Part shown: piece after piece, positions 25,710 through 32,903 of the stretch
Layout of the letters: every line of letters starts with the position of its first letter
Position numbering within the stretch: position 1 is the first letter of the stretch
Origin: Nocardiopsis sinuspersici
GTDB lineage: Bacteria > Actinomycetota > Actinomycetes > Streptosporangiales > Streptosporangiaceae
Assembly (NCBI GenBank): GCA_008638415.1
Contig: VWVT01000008.1
Location: 279,930-343,929 of the forward strand
Direction: 5' to 3'
DNA length: 64,000 nt
Notes under the pieces: model-generated
Told to the model about the DNA's origin: nothing
The model's database searches: none
Seen by the model: only the letters and a program-made list of their open reading frames with translations
Position numbers and translations under genes: made by a program

Positions 25710-25756
25710 GGAGCCGGGACGAGGGTGCTCGCACGCACGCGACGAGGGGGAGAGCG

Positions 25757-26833
25757 GTGGAGACGAACGGCGCGGAACACGTACACGACGTGGCGGTGGT
25801 CGGCGGCGGACAGGCCGGGCTGGCCGCCGGGTACTTCCTGCGGCGGGCGGGCCTGGACTTCGTCGTCCTGGACGAGCGCACCGGCCCCGGCGGCTCCTGG
25901 AACGGGTACTGGGACTCGCTGCGGCTGTTCTCCCCCGCCGGGCACAGCATGCTGCCGGGCTGGTGGATGCCCGCCGAGGAGGGGCACGAGTACCCGAGCG
26001 CACGACACGTGGCCTGGTACCTGACCGAGTACGAGCGCCGCTACGGCCTGCCCGTGCACCGCCCCGTCCACGTGGGACGGGTCGAGCGGGCGGACGGTGC
26101 GCTACGGGTGATCGCGCGCGAGGGGACGTGGCGGGCACGGTACGTCGTCAGCGCCACCGGGACCTGGCGCGCGCCCCACGTCCCGCGGGTCCCCGGCCGG
26201 GAGGAGTTCGAGGGCCAACAGCAGCACACCGTCGACTACCGGGGTCCGGAGGAGTTCGCCGGGCGGCGGGTGGTGGTCGTGGGCGGCGGCAACTCCGCGG
26301 CCCAGATCCTGGCCGAACTCTCCCAGGTAGCCGAGACCACCTGGGCCACCCTTCGCCCTCCCCGGTTCCTGCCCGACGACGTGGACGGCCGCGCCCTGTT
26401 CGACATCGCCACCCGGAGCCAGCGGGCCGCGGGGGCCGGCCGGCCGGTGGAGGGCTTCGGCGACCTGGGCGACATCGTGGTGGTGCCCGGCGTGCGGGAA
26501 GCGCGCGAACGCGGCGCGCTCAAGGCCGAGCCGATGTTCGAGCGGCTCACCCGCACCGGGGTGGCCTGGGCGGACGGCACCTCCCTGGAGTGCGACGCGG
26601 TCCTGTGGTGCACGGGCTTCCGGCCGGTCCTGGACCACCTCGCCCCGCTGGGCCTGGCGGACGGCCGCGGCCGGATCGCCCTGGAGGGCACCCGCGCGGT
26701 GGACGAGCCCCGTCTGTTTCTGCTGGGCTACGGCGACTGGACCGGGCCCGCCTCGGCCACCCTCATCGGTGCCGGGCGCACCGCCAAGGCCACCGTCGCC
26801 GAGATCACCGGCGCCCTCGCCCGGGAGGGATAG
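25757..26833 (+). CDS. arsO: ArsO-like flavin monooxygenase
   Basis: 358 residues from a GTG at 25757 with GAGGGGGAGAG upstream. FAD-binding GGGQAGLAAGYFLRRAG near residue 16, GPGGSWNGYWDSLRLFSPAG after it, and NADPH-binding VVGGGNSAAQILAEL near residue 177 match class B flavin monooxygenases called ArsO in ars operons. The late LWCTGFRP and FLLGYGDWTGPASATLIGAGR segments close the FAD domain. Its reaction on arsenicals is not settled in general. It ends inside the 3' end of the convergent MFS gene (29 bp overlap). Confidence 0.85.
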   Translation: METNGAEHVHDVAVVGGGQAGLAAGYFLRRAGLDFVVLDERTGPGGSWNGYWDSLRLFSPAGHSMLPGWWMPAEEGHEYPSARHVAWYLTEYERRYGLPVHRPVHVGRVERADGALRVIAREGTWRARYVVSATGTWRAPHVPRVPGREEFEGQQQHTVDYRGPEEFAGRRVVVVGGGNSAAQILAELSQVAETTWATLRPPRFLPDDVDGRALFDIATRSQRAAGAGRPVEGFGDLGDIVVVPGVREARERGALKAEPMFERLTRTGVAWADGTSLECDAVLWCTGFRPVLDHLAPLGLADGRGRIALEGTRAVDEPRLFLLGYGDWTGPASATLIGAGRTAKATVAEITGALAREG

Positions 26834-28064
26834 GAGGCGGACGCGGGCGGGGACCGCTGGCCAGCGCGGTCGCCGCGCCCACGGCCGCCAGGGCTCCCAG
26901 CACGGCGAACGCCGCCGGATAACCGCCCAGGACCCCGGCCAGGGCCGCGCCGATCCAGGGGGCCAGGGCGACGGCCAGCATCAGCGGCAGGTGCATCAGG
27001 CCGCTGATCGCGGCGTAGCCGCCGGTCCCCCAGCGGTCGGCCACGGCGGTGGCCTTCAGCAGGGTGAGGACGCCGCGCGCCATGCCCGCCAGCACCGCGA
27101 CGGCCATGAGCACCGCCCAGGGGCCGGGAACCAGGGCCAGGAGCAGGGTCGTGGCCGCGCAGGCGCCCAGCACGGCCACCGCCCGGGGAACGGGGGCCGA
27201 CCTCCGCTCCAGGGGCGCGTAGACCAGGCGGCCCAGCACCTGTCCCACACCTCCCAGGCCCAGCGCCCAGGCCGCCGTCGCGGCGTCCAGCCCCCGGGCC
27301 GCCAGGAGGGGGACCAGGTTGACCACGACCGCGTACACGGTCAGCGATCCCAGTGCCAGGGACGCGGTCAGCGCCCAGAAGGCCCTGCCGCGGACCACGG
27401 CCCGCACCGCCGCCCCCGGCGCACCGGAACCCCCGTGCGCGACCGGCGCGCTCCAGGCCGGGGGCAGGGCGAAGGCGTGCAGCGGGACCACCACCAGGGC
27501 CAGCACGGCCGCGAGCACCAGATAGGCGCCGCGCCATCCCCACGCCTGCTCCAAGGCGGCGGTGAGCGGGGCGAAGACGGTGCTGGCCAGCCCGGCGACC
27601 AGGGTCAGCGCGGTCAGCGCCCGCACCCGCCCCTGCTCGTACCAGTGGGTCAGGGCTGCGAAGGCGGGCGGGTAGAACAGTCCGGACATCGCCGCCCCGG
27701 CCGCCAGCCAGGCCGCGCCGAAGAGCCACAGGTCGCCCGCCGACGCCAGTACCGCCAGCGACGGGACCGCCACCAGGGCGGCGGCCGTCATGACCGGGCG
27801 GGGACCGCGGCGGTGCAGCCACCGCCCCACCGCGACCGAGCCCAGGCCGGCCACGACCTGGGAGGCCGAGAACAGCGCGGTGACCGTGGTCAGGGTCCAG
27901 CCGGTGTCGGCGGCGATGGCCGGGGACAGGACCGGAAAGGCGTAGAACAGCACTCCGTAACTGGTGGTGACGGTGACGCACAGGGTCACCAGCCCCCGGT
28001 GCGCCCGCGCGGCGGTCAGGACCCGCGCGGGCACACCGAGGGCGTCGGAGATCACGCGTGTCAC
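26805..28064 (-). CDS. MFS exporter of the arsenic island
   Basis: 419 residues from a GTG at 28064 in a GTGA overlap with the flavoprotein stop. About twelve hydrophobic segments; a GRWLHRRGPRPVM loop between the second and third is the MFS motif A. Actinomycete ars islands often carry such an MFS protein for organic or trivalent arsenicals. Its operon mate is a Cys-tailed flavoprotein, so it may export that enzyme's product. It runs convergent into arsO and overlaps it. Confidence 0.85.
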   Translation of the reverse strand: MTRVISDALGVPARVLTAARAHRGLVTLCVTVTTSYGVLFYAFPVLSPAIAADTGWTLTTVTALFSASQVVAGLGSVAVGRWLHRRGPRPVMTAAALVAVPSLAVLASAGDLWLFGAAWLAAGAAMSGLFYPPAFAALTHWYEQGRVRALTALTLVAGLASTVFAPLTAALEQAWGWRGAYLVLAAVLALVVVPLHAFALPPAWSAPVAHGGSGAPGAAVRAVVRGRAFWALTASLALGSLTVYAVVVNLVPLLAARGLDAATAAWALGLGGVGQVLGRLVYAPLERRSAPVPRAVAVLGACAATTLLLALVPGPWAVLMAVAVLAGMARGVLTLLKATAVADRWGTGGYAAISGLMHLPLMLAVALAPWIGAALAGVLGGYPAAFAVLGALAAVGAATALASGPRPRPPPIPPGRGRR

Positions 28065-29401
28065 GCCACCGGGGCCGACCGGCCCAGGTCGACCGTCTGC
28101 GGGACGGGGCCGCAGCAGCCGCCCTGCGCCTCCTCGGGGGTGTCGGCCTCGTCGAACAGGCCCGCGCCGCCGCACACCCCCGTGTCGGGCAGGGTCAGCT
28201 CCACCCGGGCCGCGCTCTCACGGTCACCGGCCAGGTGGGCGGCGATACTGCGCACCTGCTCGTACCCGGTCAGAGTGAGGAAGGTGGGAGCGCGCCCGTA
28301 GGACTTCATCCCCGCCAGGAAGAACCCCTCCTCCGGGTGCGCCAGCTCCTCGGCCCCGTGGGGGTAGACGGTGCCGCAGGAGTGCACGTTGGGGTCGATG
28401 AGCGGGGCCAGGCCCACCGGGGCCTGCAACGTGGTGTCCAGCCCCAGCCGGATCTCCGACAGCGGGGACAGGTCGGGACGGAACCCGGTCAGCACCACGG
28501 CCTCCTCCACCGGTTCCAGCGCGCGTCCGCCCTCGTCCACCAGCACCAGGCGCCCGTCCCGCTCCGACCGGACCTCGGCGGTGCGAAACCCCGTGACCAC
28601 CCGGATGTGTCCGGCGTCCACGGCCTCCTTCGCGCGCTGTCCCAGGGCGCCGCGCGCGGCGAGCTGGTCGGCCGCGCCCCCGCCGAAGGCGTCGCCGACC
28701 TCCCCGCGCCGCAGCACCCACACAGCACGGGTCCCGGGCTCCTGCTCGGCCAGCGCGGACAGGGAGACCAGGGCGGTCAGCGCCGAGTGGCCCCGGCCCA
28801 CGACCGCCGTGGTGCGGCCCGCGTGGCGGGCACGCGCCCCGGGGTCGGCCAGGTCGGGAACGCGGTAGGAGAGGCGTCCGGCCACCGCCGCCTCGCCCAG
28901 CGCGGGCAGGCCGTCGCCGCCCACCGGGTTGGGCGAGCCCCAGGTTCCGGAGGCGTCCACGACCGCGCGGGCCAGGATCCGCTCCTCGCCGTGGTCGGTG
29001 CGCACCCGCACGGTGAAGGGCTGCTCCTCCCGCCCGGCGTCGACCACCCGGTCCCGCCCCAGGCGGCTGACGCCGGTGACCTCGGCGCCGAAGCGCACCC
29101 TCTCCCCCAGGACGTCGGCGAGCGGGGCCAGGTAGGCATCGGCCCACTCCCGGCCGGTCGGATAGCCCTCGTCGGCGGGGCGCCGCCAGCCGGTGGCGGT
29201 GAGCAGCTTCTCCGCCGCGGGATCGACCAGGTCGCGCCACATGGAGAACAGGCGTACGTGCCCCCACTCGCGCACCGCCGCTCCGGCGCCGTCCCCCTTC
29301 TCCAGGACCAGCGCGGGCAACCCGCGCTCGGCCAGCTCCGCCGCCGCCGCGAGCCCCACGGGACCGGCACCGATCACCACGACCGGACGTTCGTCGACCA
29401 T
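28061..29401 (-). CDS. Cys-tailed FAD-dependent oxidoreductase of the arsenic island
   Basis: 446 residues from the ATG at 29401, chosen over 29416 because AAAGGG sits 7 bases upstream. FAD site VVIGAGPVGLAAAAELAERG near residue 7, GHVRLFSMWRDLVDP, a second dinucleotide site AVVGRGHSALTALVSL near 190, and FFLAGMKSYGRAPTFLTLTGYEQ at the end. A tail of about 30 residues holds VCGGAG and GGCCGP, three cysteines in a loop-like setting suited to binding As(III). It is divergent from an ArsR-GNAT gene that carries a similar Cys-rich tail, so the two were probably recruited together. The reaction is unknown. Confidence 0.8.
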   Translation of the reverse strand: MVDERPVVVIGAGPVGLAAAAELAERGLPALVLEKGDGAGAAVREWGHVRLFSMWRDLVDPAAEKLLTATGWRRPADEGYPTGREWADAYLAPLADVLGERVRFGAEVTGVSRLGRDRVVDAGREEQPFTVRVRTDHGEERILARAVVDASGTWGSPNPVGGDGLPALGEAAVAGRLSYRVPDLADPGARARHAGRTTAVVGRGHSALTALVSLSALAEQEPGTRAVWVLRRGEVGDAFGGGAADQLAARGALGQRAKEAVDAGHIRVVTGFRTAEVRSERDGRLVLVDEGGRALEPVEEAVVLTGFRPDLSPLSEIRLGLDTTLQAPVGLAPLIDPNVHSCGTVYPHGAEELAHPEEGFFLAGMKSYGRAPTFLTLTGYEQVRSIAAHLAGDRESAARVELTLPDTGVCGGAGLFDEADTPEEAQGGCCGPVPQTVDLGRSAPVA

Positions 29402-29421
29402 GACACACCCTTTCATCGACT

Positions 29422-29483
29422 GGTGTCTATGAAGAGAACCATATAGACACCGATCGATGAACGCAACATCGACTTTCGTCGAT
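29422..29483. promoter_or_regulatory. Two dyads between flavoprotein and ArsR-GNAT genes
   Basis: GGTGTCTAT (29422-29430) pairs with ATAGACACC (29443-29451), nine perfect bases 12 bp apart. A second dyad ATCGAC-4-GTCGAT occupies 29468-29483. Both lie in the 107 bp between the divergent starts, where the ArsR-GNAT protein would control both directions. Confidence 0.6.
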
Positions 29484-29508
29484 ATAGATCATCACTGATA
29501 ATGGGGGC

Positions 29509-30423
29509 ATGACCGTGACGAGCTCCGCCCCAGTACCCGCACCCGAGACGCTCCCGGCACAGGACGCCGAGACCTACGCCGCGTGGTTCGCCTGCCTGGC
29601 CGAGCCGATGCGCGTGCGCCTGCTGCACACCGTCGCCGCCCACCCGGGGTCGATCAGCGTGGGCGAACTCGCCCGCGCGGTGGGCATCCGCCAGCCGACC
29701 GTCTCCCACCACCTGCGCAAACTCGCCGAGGTCGGCTTCGTGACCATGACCCGGGCGGGCACCTCCACGCGCGTGGCCATCAACCCGACCTGCTGCACGG
29801 GCCTGCCGCACGCCGCCGACGCCGTCATGGGCATGCTCAACTCCCGCCCCTGCTGCCCCACCGACCTGCCCGTCGACGTCACCACCCGGGCCATGGCCGA
29901 CACCGACCTGGAACGGGTGCGCGACATCTACGCCCAGGGCGTCGCCACCGGGAACGCCACCTTCGAGACCGAGGTCCCCGGCGTGGACGCCCTCAGGGAC
30001 AGGTGGAGCGACGGGCACCGCTGGGTCGCCGAGCGCGACGGCCGGGTGGTGGGCTGGGCCGCCGCCGCGCCCGTCTCCGCCCGCGAGGCCTACTCCGGGG
30101 TCGCCGAGACCTCCGTCTACGTCGCCGAGGACGCGCGCGGCCGGGGCGTGGGCAGGGCGCTGCTGTACCGGCAGGTCACCGAGGCCGACGACGCCGGGCT
30201 GTGGACCCTGCAGACCTCGGTCTTCCCCGAGAACCGCGCCGGCCTGTCCCTGCACCACCAGGCCGGTTTCCGCACCGTCGGCGTGCGCGAGCGCATCGCC
30301 CGGCACCACGGTGTCTGGCGGGACACGGTCCTGCTGGAGCGGCGGCGCCCGGCAGGGGAGGAGTGCTCCACCGGTCCCACCGCCGCCTGCGGCTGCGCTC
30401 CCCAGGAGGCCCCGCGGTCCTGA
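29509..30423 (+). CDS. ArsR-GNAT fusion (ArsN-type acetyltransferase)
   Basis: 304 residues. Residues 1-115 form an ArsR winged helix (ACLAEPMRVRLLHTV, IRQPTVSHHLRKLAEVGFV) with metal-site candidates CC in NPTCCTGLPH and CC in RPCCPTD. Residues 120-285 are a GNAT domain with TTRAMADTDLERVRDIYAQGV, VGWAAAAPVSAREAYSGVAETSVYV and acetyl-CoA loop ARGRGVGRALL. This is the phosphinothricin/arsinothricin N-acetyltransferase pattern (ArsN). The tail has CSTG and ACGCAP cysteines. It probably senses arsenicals and detoxifies arsinothricin-like compounds within one chain. Confidence 0.9.
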   Translation: MTVTSSAPVPAPETLPAQDAETYAAWFACLAEPMRVRLLHTVAAHPGSISVGELARAVGIRQPTVSHHLRKLAEVGFVTMTRAGTSTRVAINPTCCTGLPHAADAVMGMLNSRPCCPTDLPVDVTTRAMADTDLERVRDIYAQGVATGNATFETEVPGVDALRDRWSDGHRWVAERDGRVVGWAAAAPVSAREAYSGVAETSVYVAEDARGRGVGRALLYRQVTEADDAGLWTLQTSVFPENRAGLSLHHQAGFRTVGVRERIARHHGVWRDTVLLERRRPAGEECSTGPTAACGCAPQEAPRS

Positions 30424-30490
30424 CCGGCACCGGGGGCGGCGCGTTCGACGGGGCGGGCCGGGCGGCGGACCCGGTGGTCCCGTCGGCCCC

Positions 30491-31930
30491 TCAGCCGACG
30501 ATCGGCCTCTCCTGGGGCAGTTCGTAGACGCGGACGCGGCGACGCAGCGCCAGGGCGGAGGCCAGCGTGATCGGCCCGATCCTGCCCACGAACATCAGGA
30601 AGACGATGACCAGCTCGCCCACGAGCGGCAGGTCGCCGGTGATGCCCGTGGACAGCCCGACCGTGCCGAAGGCCGACGTCGTCTCGAACAGGACCTGGTC
30701 CAGCGTGAACGGAGTGACGGTCATCAGTGTCAGCGTCGCCGCAAGGACCAGGCCCAGCGCCAGCAGCACCACCGTGGTCGCCTGGGAGGCGGTGCCCTCG
30801 GACAGCCGGCGTCCCGCCATGTGCACCGTCGGCTCCCCGCGCACGTTGGCGTAGACCACGAAGGCCAGCACAGCGAAGGTGGTCACCTTGATGCCCCCGG
30901 CCGTGCCCGCGCTGCCGCCGCCGACGAACATCAGGATGTCGGTGACCAGCAGCGTCTGGGTGTTCATCGCCCCGAAGTCGAGGCTGTTGAAACCCGCCGT
31001 GCGCGGCATCACCGCCTGGAAGAAGGCGGTGAGGAGCTTGCCGCGCAGCCCCAGGCCGCCCATGGTCGCCGGGTTGGCCCACTCCAGGGCGAGGAAGGCG
31101 ACGAAGGCGACCACCAGCAGGACCCCGGTCATCGCCAGGGTGATCTTGGCGTGCACCGACCAGTGGCGGTGCTCCCCGCGGTGCCGGGTGAAGCGCCACA
31201 GCTCCACCCACATGGGGAACCCGAGCCCTCCCGCGACCACGGCCAGGGCGATGGGCACCGTGATCCACGGGTCGGTGGCGAAGCCCGTCATACTGTCGGA
31301 GTACAGGGAGAACCCGGCGTTGTTGAAGGCCGAGATCGCGTGGAAGGTCCCGGTGTGGACGGCCTCGCCGAACGACAGCCCGTAGCCGAGCCACCAGCGC
31401 AGCGTCAGCACGACCGCCAGGACCGTCTCGAAGACCACCGTCACCGCGAGGATTCCCGTGACGACCTGGCGCACCTCGCCCAGCGTGACGACCTTGGTCT
31501 CCGAACCGGTGCGCAGCGCCATCCGCAGCCCCATCTGCCGCCCCACGACCAGCGTCAGCACCGTCGCCAGCGCCATGATGCCGAACCCGCCGACCTGGAT
31601 CAGGGCCAGGACCACCACCTCGCCGAAGGCCGACCAGTAGGCGGCGGTGTCCACCACCACCAGCCCGGTCACGCTGGCCGCCGAGGCGGCGGTGAACAGG
31701 GCGGTGGGAAAGGACGCCCGCTCCCCGCCGTCCACGGCCGAAGGCAGCGACAGCAGCACCGCTCCGACCAGGACCAGGGCGCCGAAGGCCGCCACCGTGA
31801 GCTGGGGCGGCTGGGCCCACCGGGTCAGGCCGCGCAGCCTCCGGTCCGCGACGGCGCTGAACCGGACCAGGACGCGTGAGGTGCATGAGGTGCGTGGATT
31901 CGCCGGGGGTCTGTCCGTGTCGGCGCTCAC
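30491..31930 (-). CDS. trkH: TrkH/KtrB-type potassium transporter
   Basis: 479 residues from a GTG at 31930 in a GTGA overlap with kdpE. Four selectivity-filter repeats are recognisable: ASAASVTGLVVVDTA, AISAFNNAGFSL, VMPRTAGFNSLDF and TTSAFGTVGLSTG, each within a membrane-pore-membrane unit. This is the channel-like subunit that needs a cytoplasmic TrkA/KtrA ring; no such gene is in the window. Placement behind kdpE suggests potassium- or turgor-linked expression. Confidence 0.93.
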   Translation of the reverse strand: MSADTDRPPANPRTSCTSRVLVRFSAVADRRLRGLTRWAQPPQLTVAAFGALVLVGAVLLSLPSAVDGGERASFPTALFTAASAASVTGLVVVDTAAYWSAFGEVVVLALIQVGGFGIMALATVLTLVVGRQMGLRMALRTGSETKVVTLGEVRQVVTGILAVTVVFETVLAVVLTLRWWLGYGLSFGEAVHTGTFHAISAFNNAGFSLYSDSMTGFATDPWITVPIALAVVAGGLGFPMWVELWRFTRHRGEHRHWSVHAKITLAMTGVLLVVAFVAFLALEWANPATMGGLGLRGKLLTAFFQAVMPRTAGFNSLDFGAMNTQTLLVTDILMFVGGGSAGTAGGIKVTTFAVLAFVVYANVRGEPTVHMAGRRLSEGTASQATTVVLLALGLVLAATLTLMTVTPFTLDQVLFETTSAFGTVGLSTGITGDLPLVGELVIVFLMFVGRIGPITLASALALRRRVRVYELPQERPIVG

Positions 31931-32655
31931 ACCCCGCCGGTCCCCTCCGGCCGGAACCGGTAGCCCAGTCCGGGCTCGGTGAGGAAGTAGCGCGGACGCG
32001 GCGGGTCCGGCTCCAGGCGCTGGCGGATCTTGGTCATGAACACCCGCAGGTAGTTGGTCTCGCGCCCGTAGGAGGGCCCCCACACCTCGTTGAGCAGGTA
32101 CTTGTGGGTGACCAGGCGGTCGGGGTTGCGCGCCAGGACCTCCACGATGTGCCACTGCCGCGGCGTCAGCCGCACCGGGTCACCGTCCTTGACGACCTGT
32201 TTGGCGGCCAGGTCGATCGTGAAGTCCGCGGTGACCACCGGCTCCTCGTACTCGGGCACCGTGGAGCGGCGCATGGCCGCGCGCACACGGGCGAACAGCT
32301 CGTCCATGCCGAAGGGCTTGATCACGTAGTCGTCCGCGCCCATGTCCAGCGCCTCGACCTTCATCGCCTCGGTGTCGCGCCCCGAGAGCACGACCACCGG
32401 CACGTCCGTCCAGCCGCGCAGTCCCCGCAGGACCTCCAGGCCGTCCATCCCGGGCAGCCCCAGGTCGAGCAGGAGCAGGTCGGGACGGTAGCGGGCGACG
32501 AGCTTGAGCGCGCGCTCGCCCGTGTCGGCCAGGTAGGCGGTGTAGCCGCGGGCGCGCAGGTTCACCTCCAGCGTCCTGAGGATGAGGGGGTCGTCGTCGA
32601 CGACCAGGACCGCGGGCGCCCCTCCGCCCGTGTCCGTACTGGTCTCCGTGTCCAT
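31927..32655 (-). CDS. kdpE: KdpE-type response regulator
   Basis: 242 residues from the ATG at 32655. Receiver domain with acidic DDD at residues 20-22, phospho-acceptor Asp in LLLLDLGLPGMDG, Thr/Ser switch in VVVLSGRD and Lys in YVIKPFGMDEL. The OmpR-type winged helix follows, with RLTPRQWHIVEVLARNPDRLVTH and GRETNYLRVFMTKIRQRLE, typical of KdpE. It is divergent from kdpD instead of downstream of it, and is coupled to the trkH-like gene. Confidence 0.92.
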   Translation of the reverse strand: MDTETSTDTGGGAPAVLVVDDDPLILRTLEVNLRARGYTAYLADTGERALKLVARYRPDLLLLDLGLPGMDGLEVLRGLRGWTDVPVVVLSGRDTEAMKVEALDMGADDYVIKPFGMDELFARVRAAMRRSTVPEYEEPVVTADFTIDLAAKQVVKDGDPVRLTPRQWHIVEVLARNPDRLVTHKYLLNEVWGPSYGRETNYLRVFMTKIRQRLEPDPPRPRYFLTEPGLGYRFRPEGTGGV

Positions 32656-32806
32656 GGTGGTCCGTTCTCGCCCGTCCGGGTTCCCCGGCCCCGGATGGGG
32701 GCCTGTTCCCGATGGTAGGAGCGCCGCGGCCGGGCCCTCCCGTGGCGCGGCGCCGCATCGACTCTGCGCGGGCGCGGCACGTGCGGGCAAGCGCGATAAC
32801 GACCCC

Positions 32807-32843
32807 TTAGCACCGACGGGACGGGAATTAGCGTCCTGTTAGC
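32807..32843. promoter_or_regulatory. TTAGC direct repeats between kdpE and kdpD
   Basis: TTAGC occurs at 32807, 32828 and 32839, offsets of 21 and 11 bp, close to two and one helical turns. OmpR-family regulators bind such direct repeats, so this may be the KdpE site controlling both directions. Confidence 0.35.
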
Positions 32844-32903
32844 AGCCGAATGTCCGAAACCGTCCCCGCGGCCGGGGAGGATGGGGCGGGAAGGAGGTAC
32901 ACG

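Noticed and set aside
26805-26833. arsO and MFS genes overlapping at their 3' ends as a sign of annotation error
   Set aside because: Both stops are clear and each protein keeps its expected C-terminal end; a 29-bp convergent overlap is acceptable.
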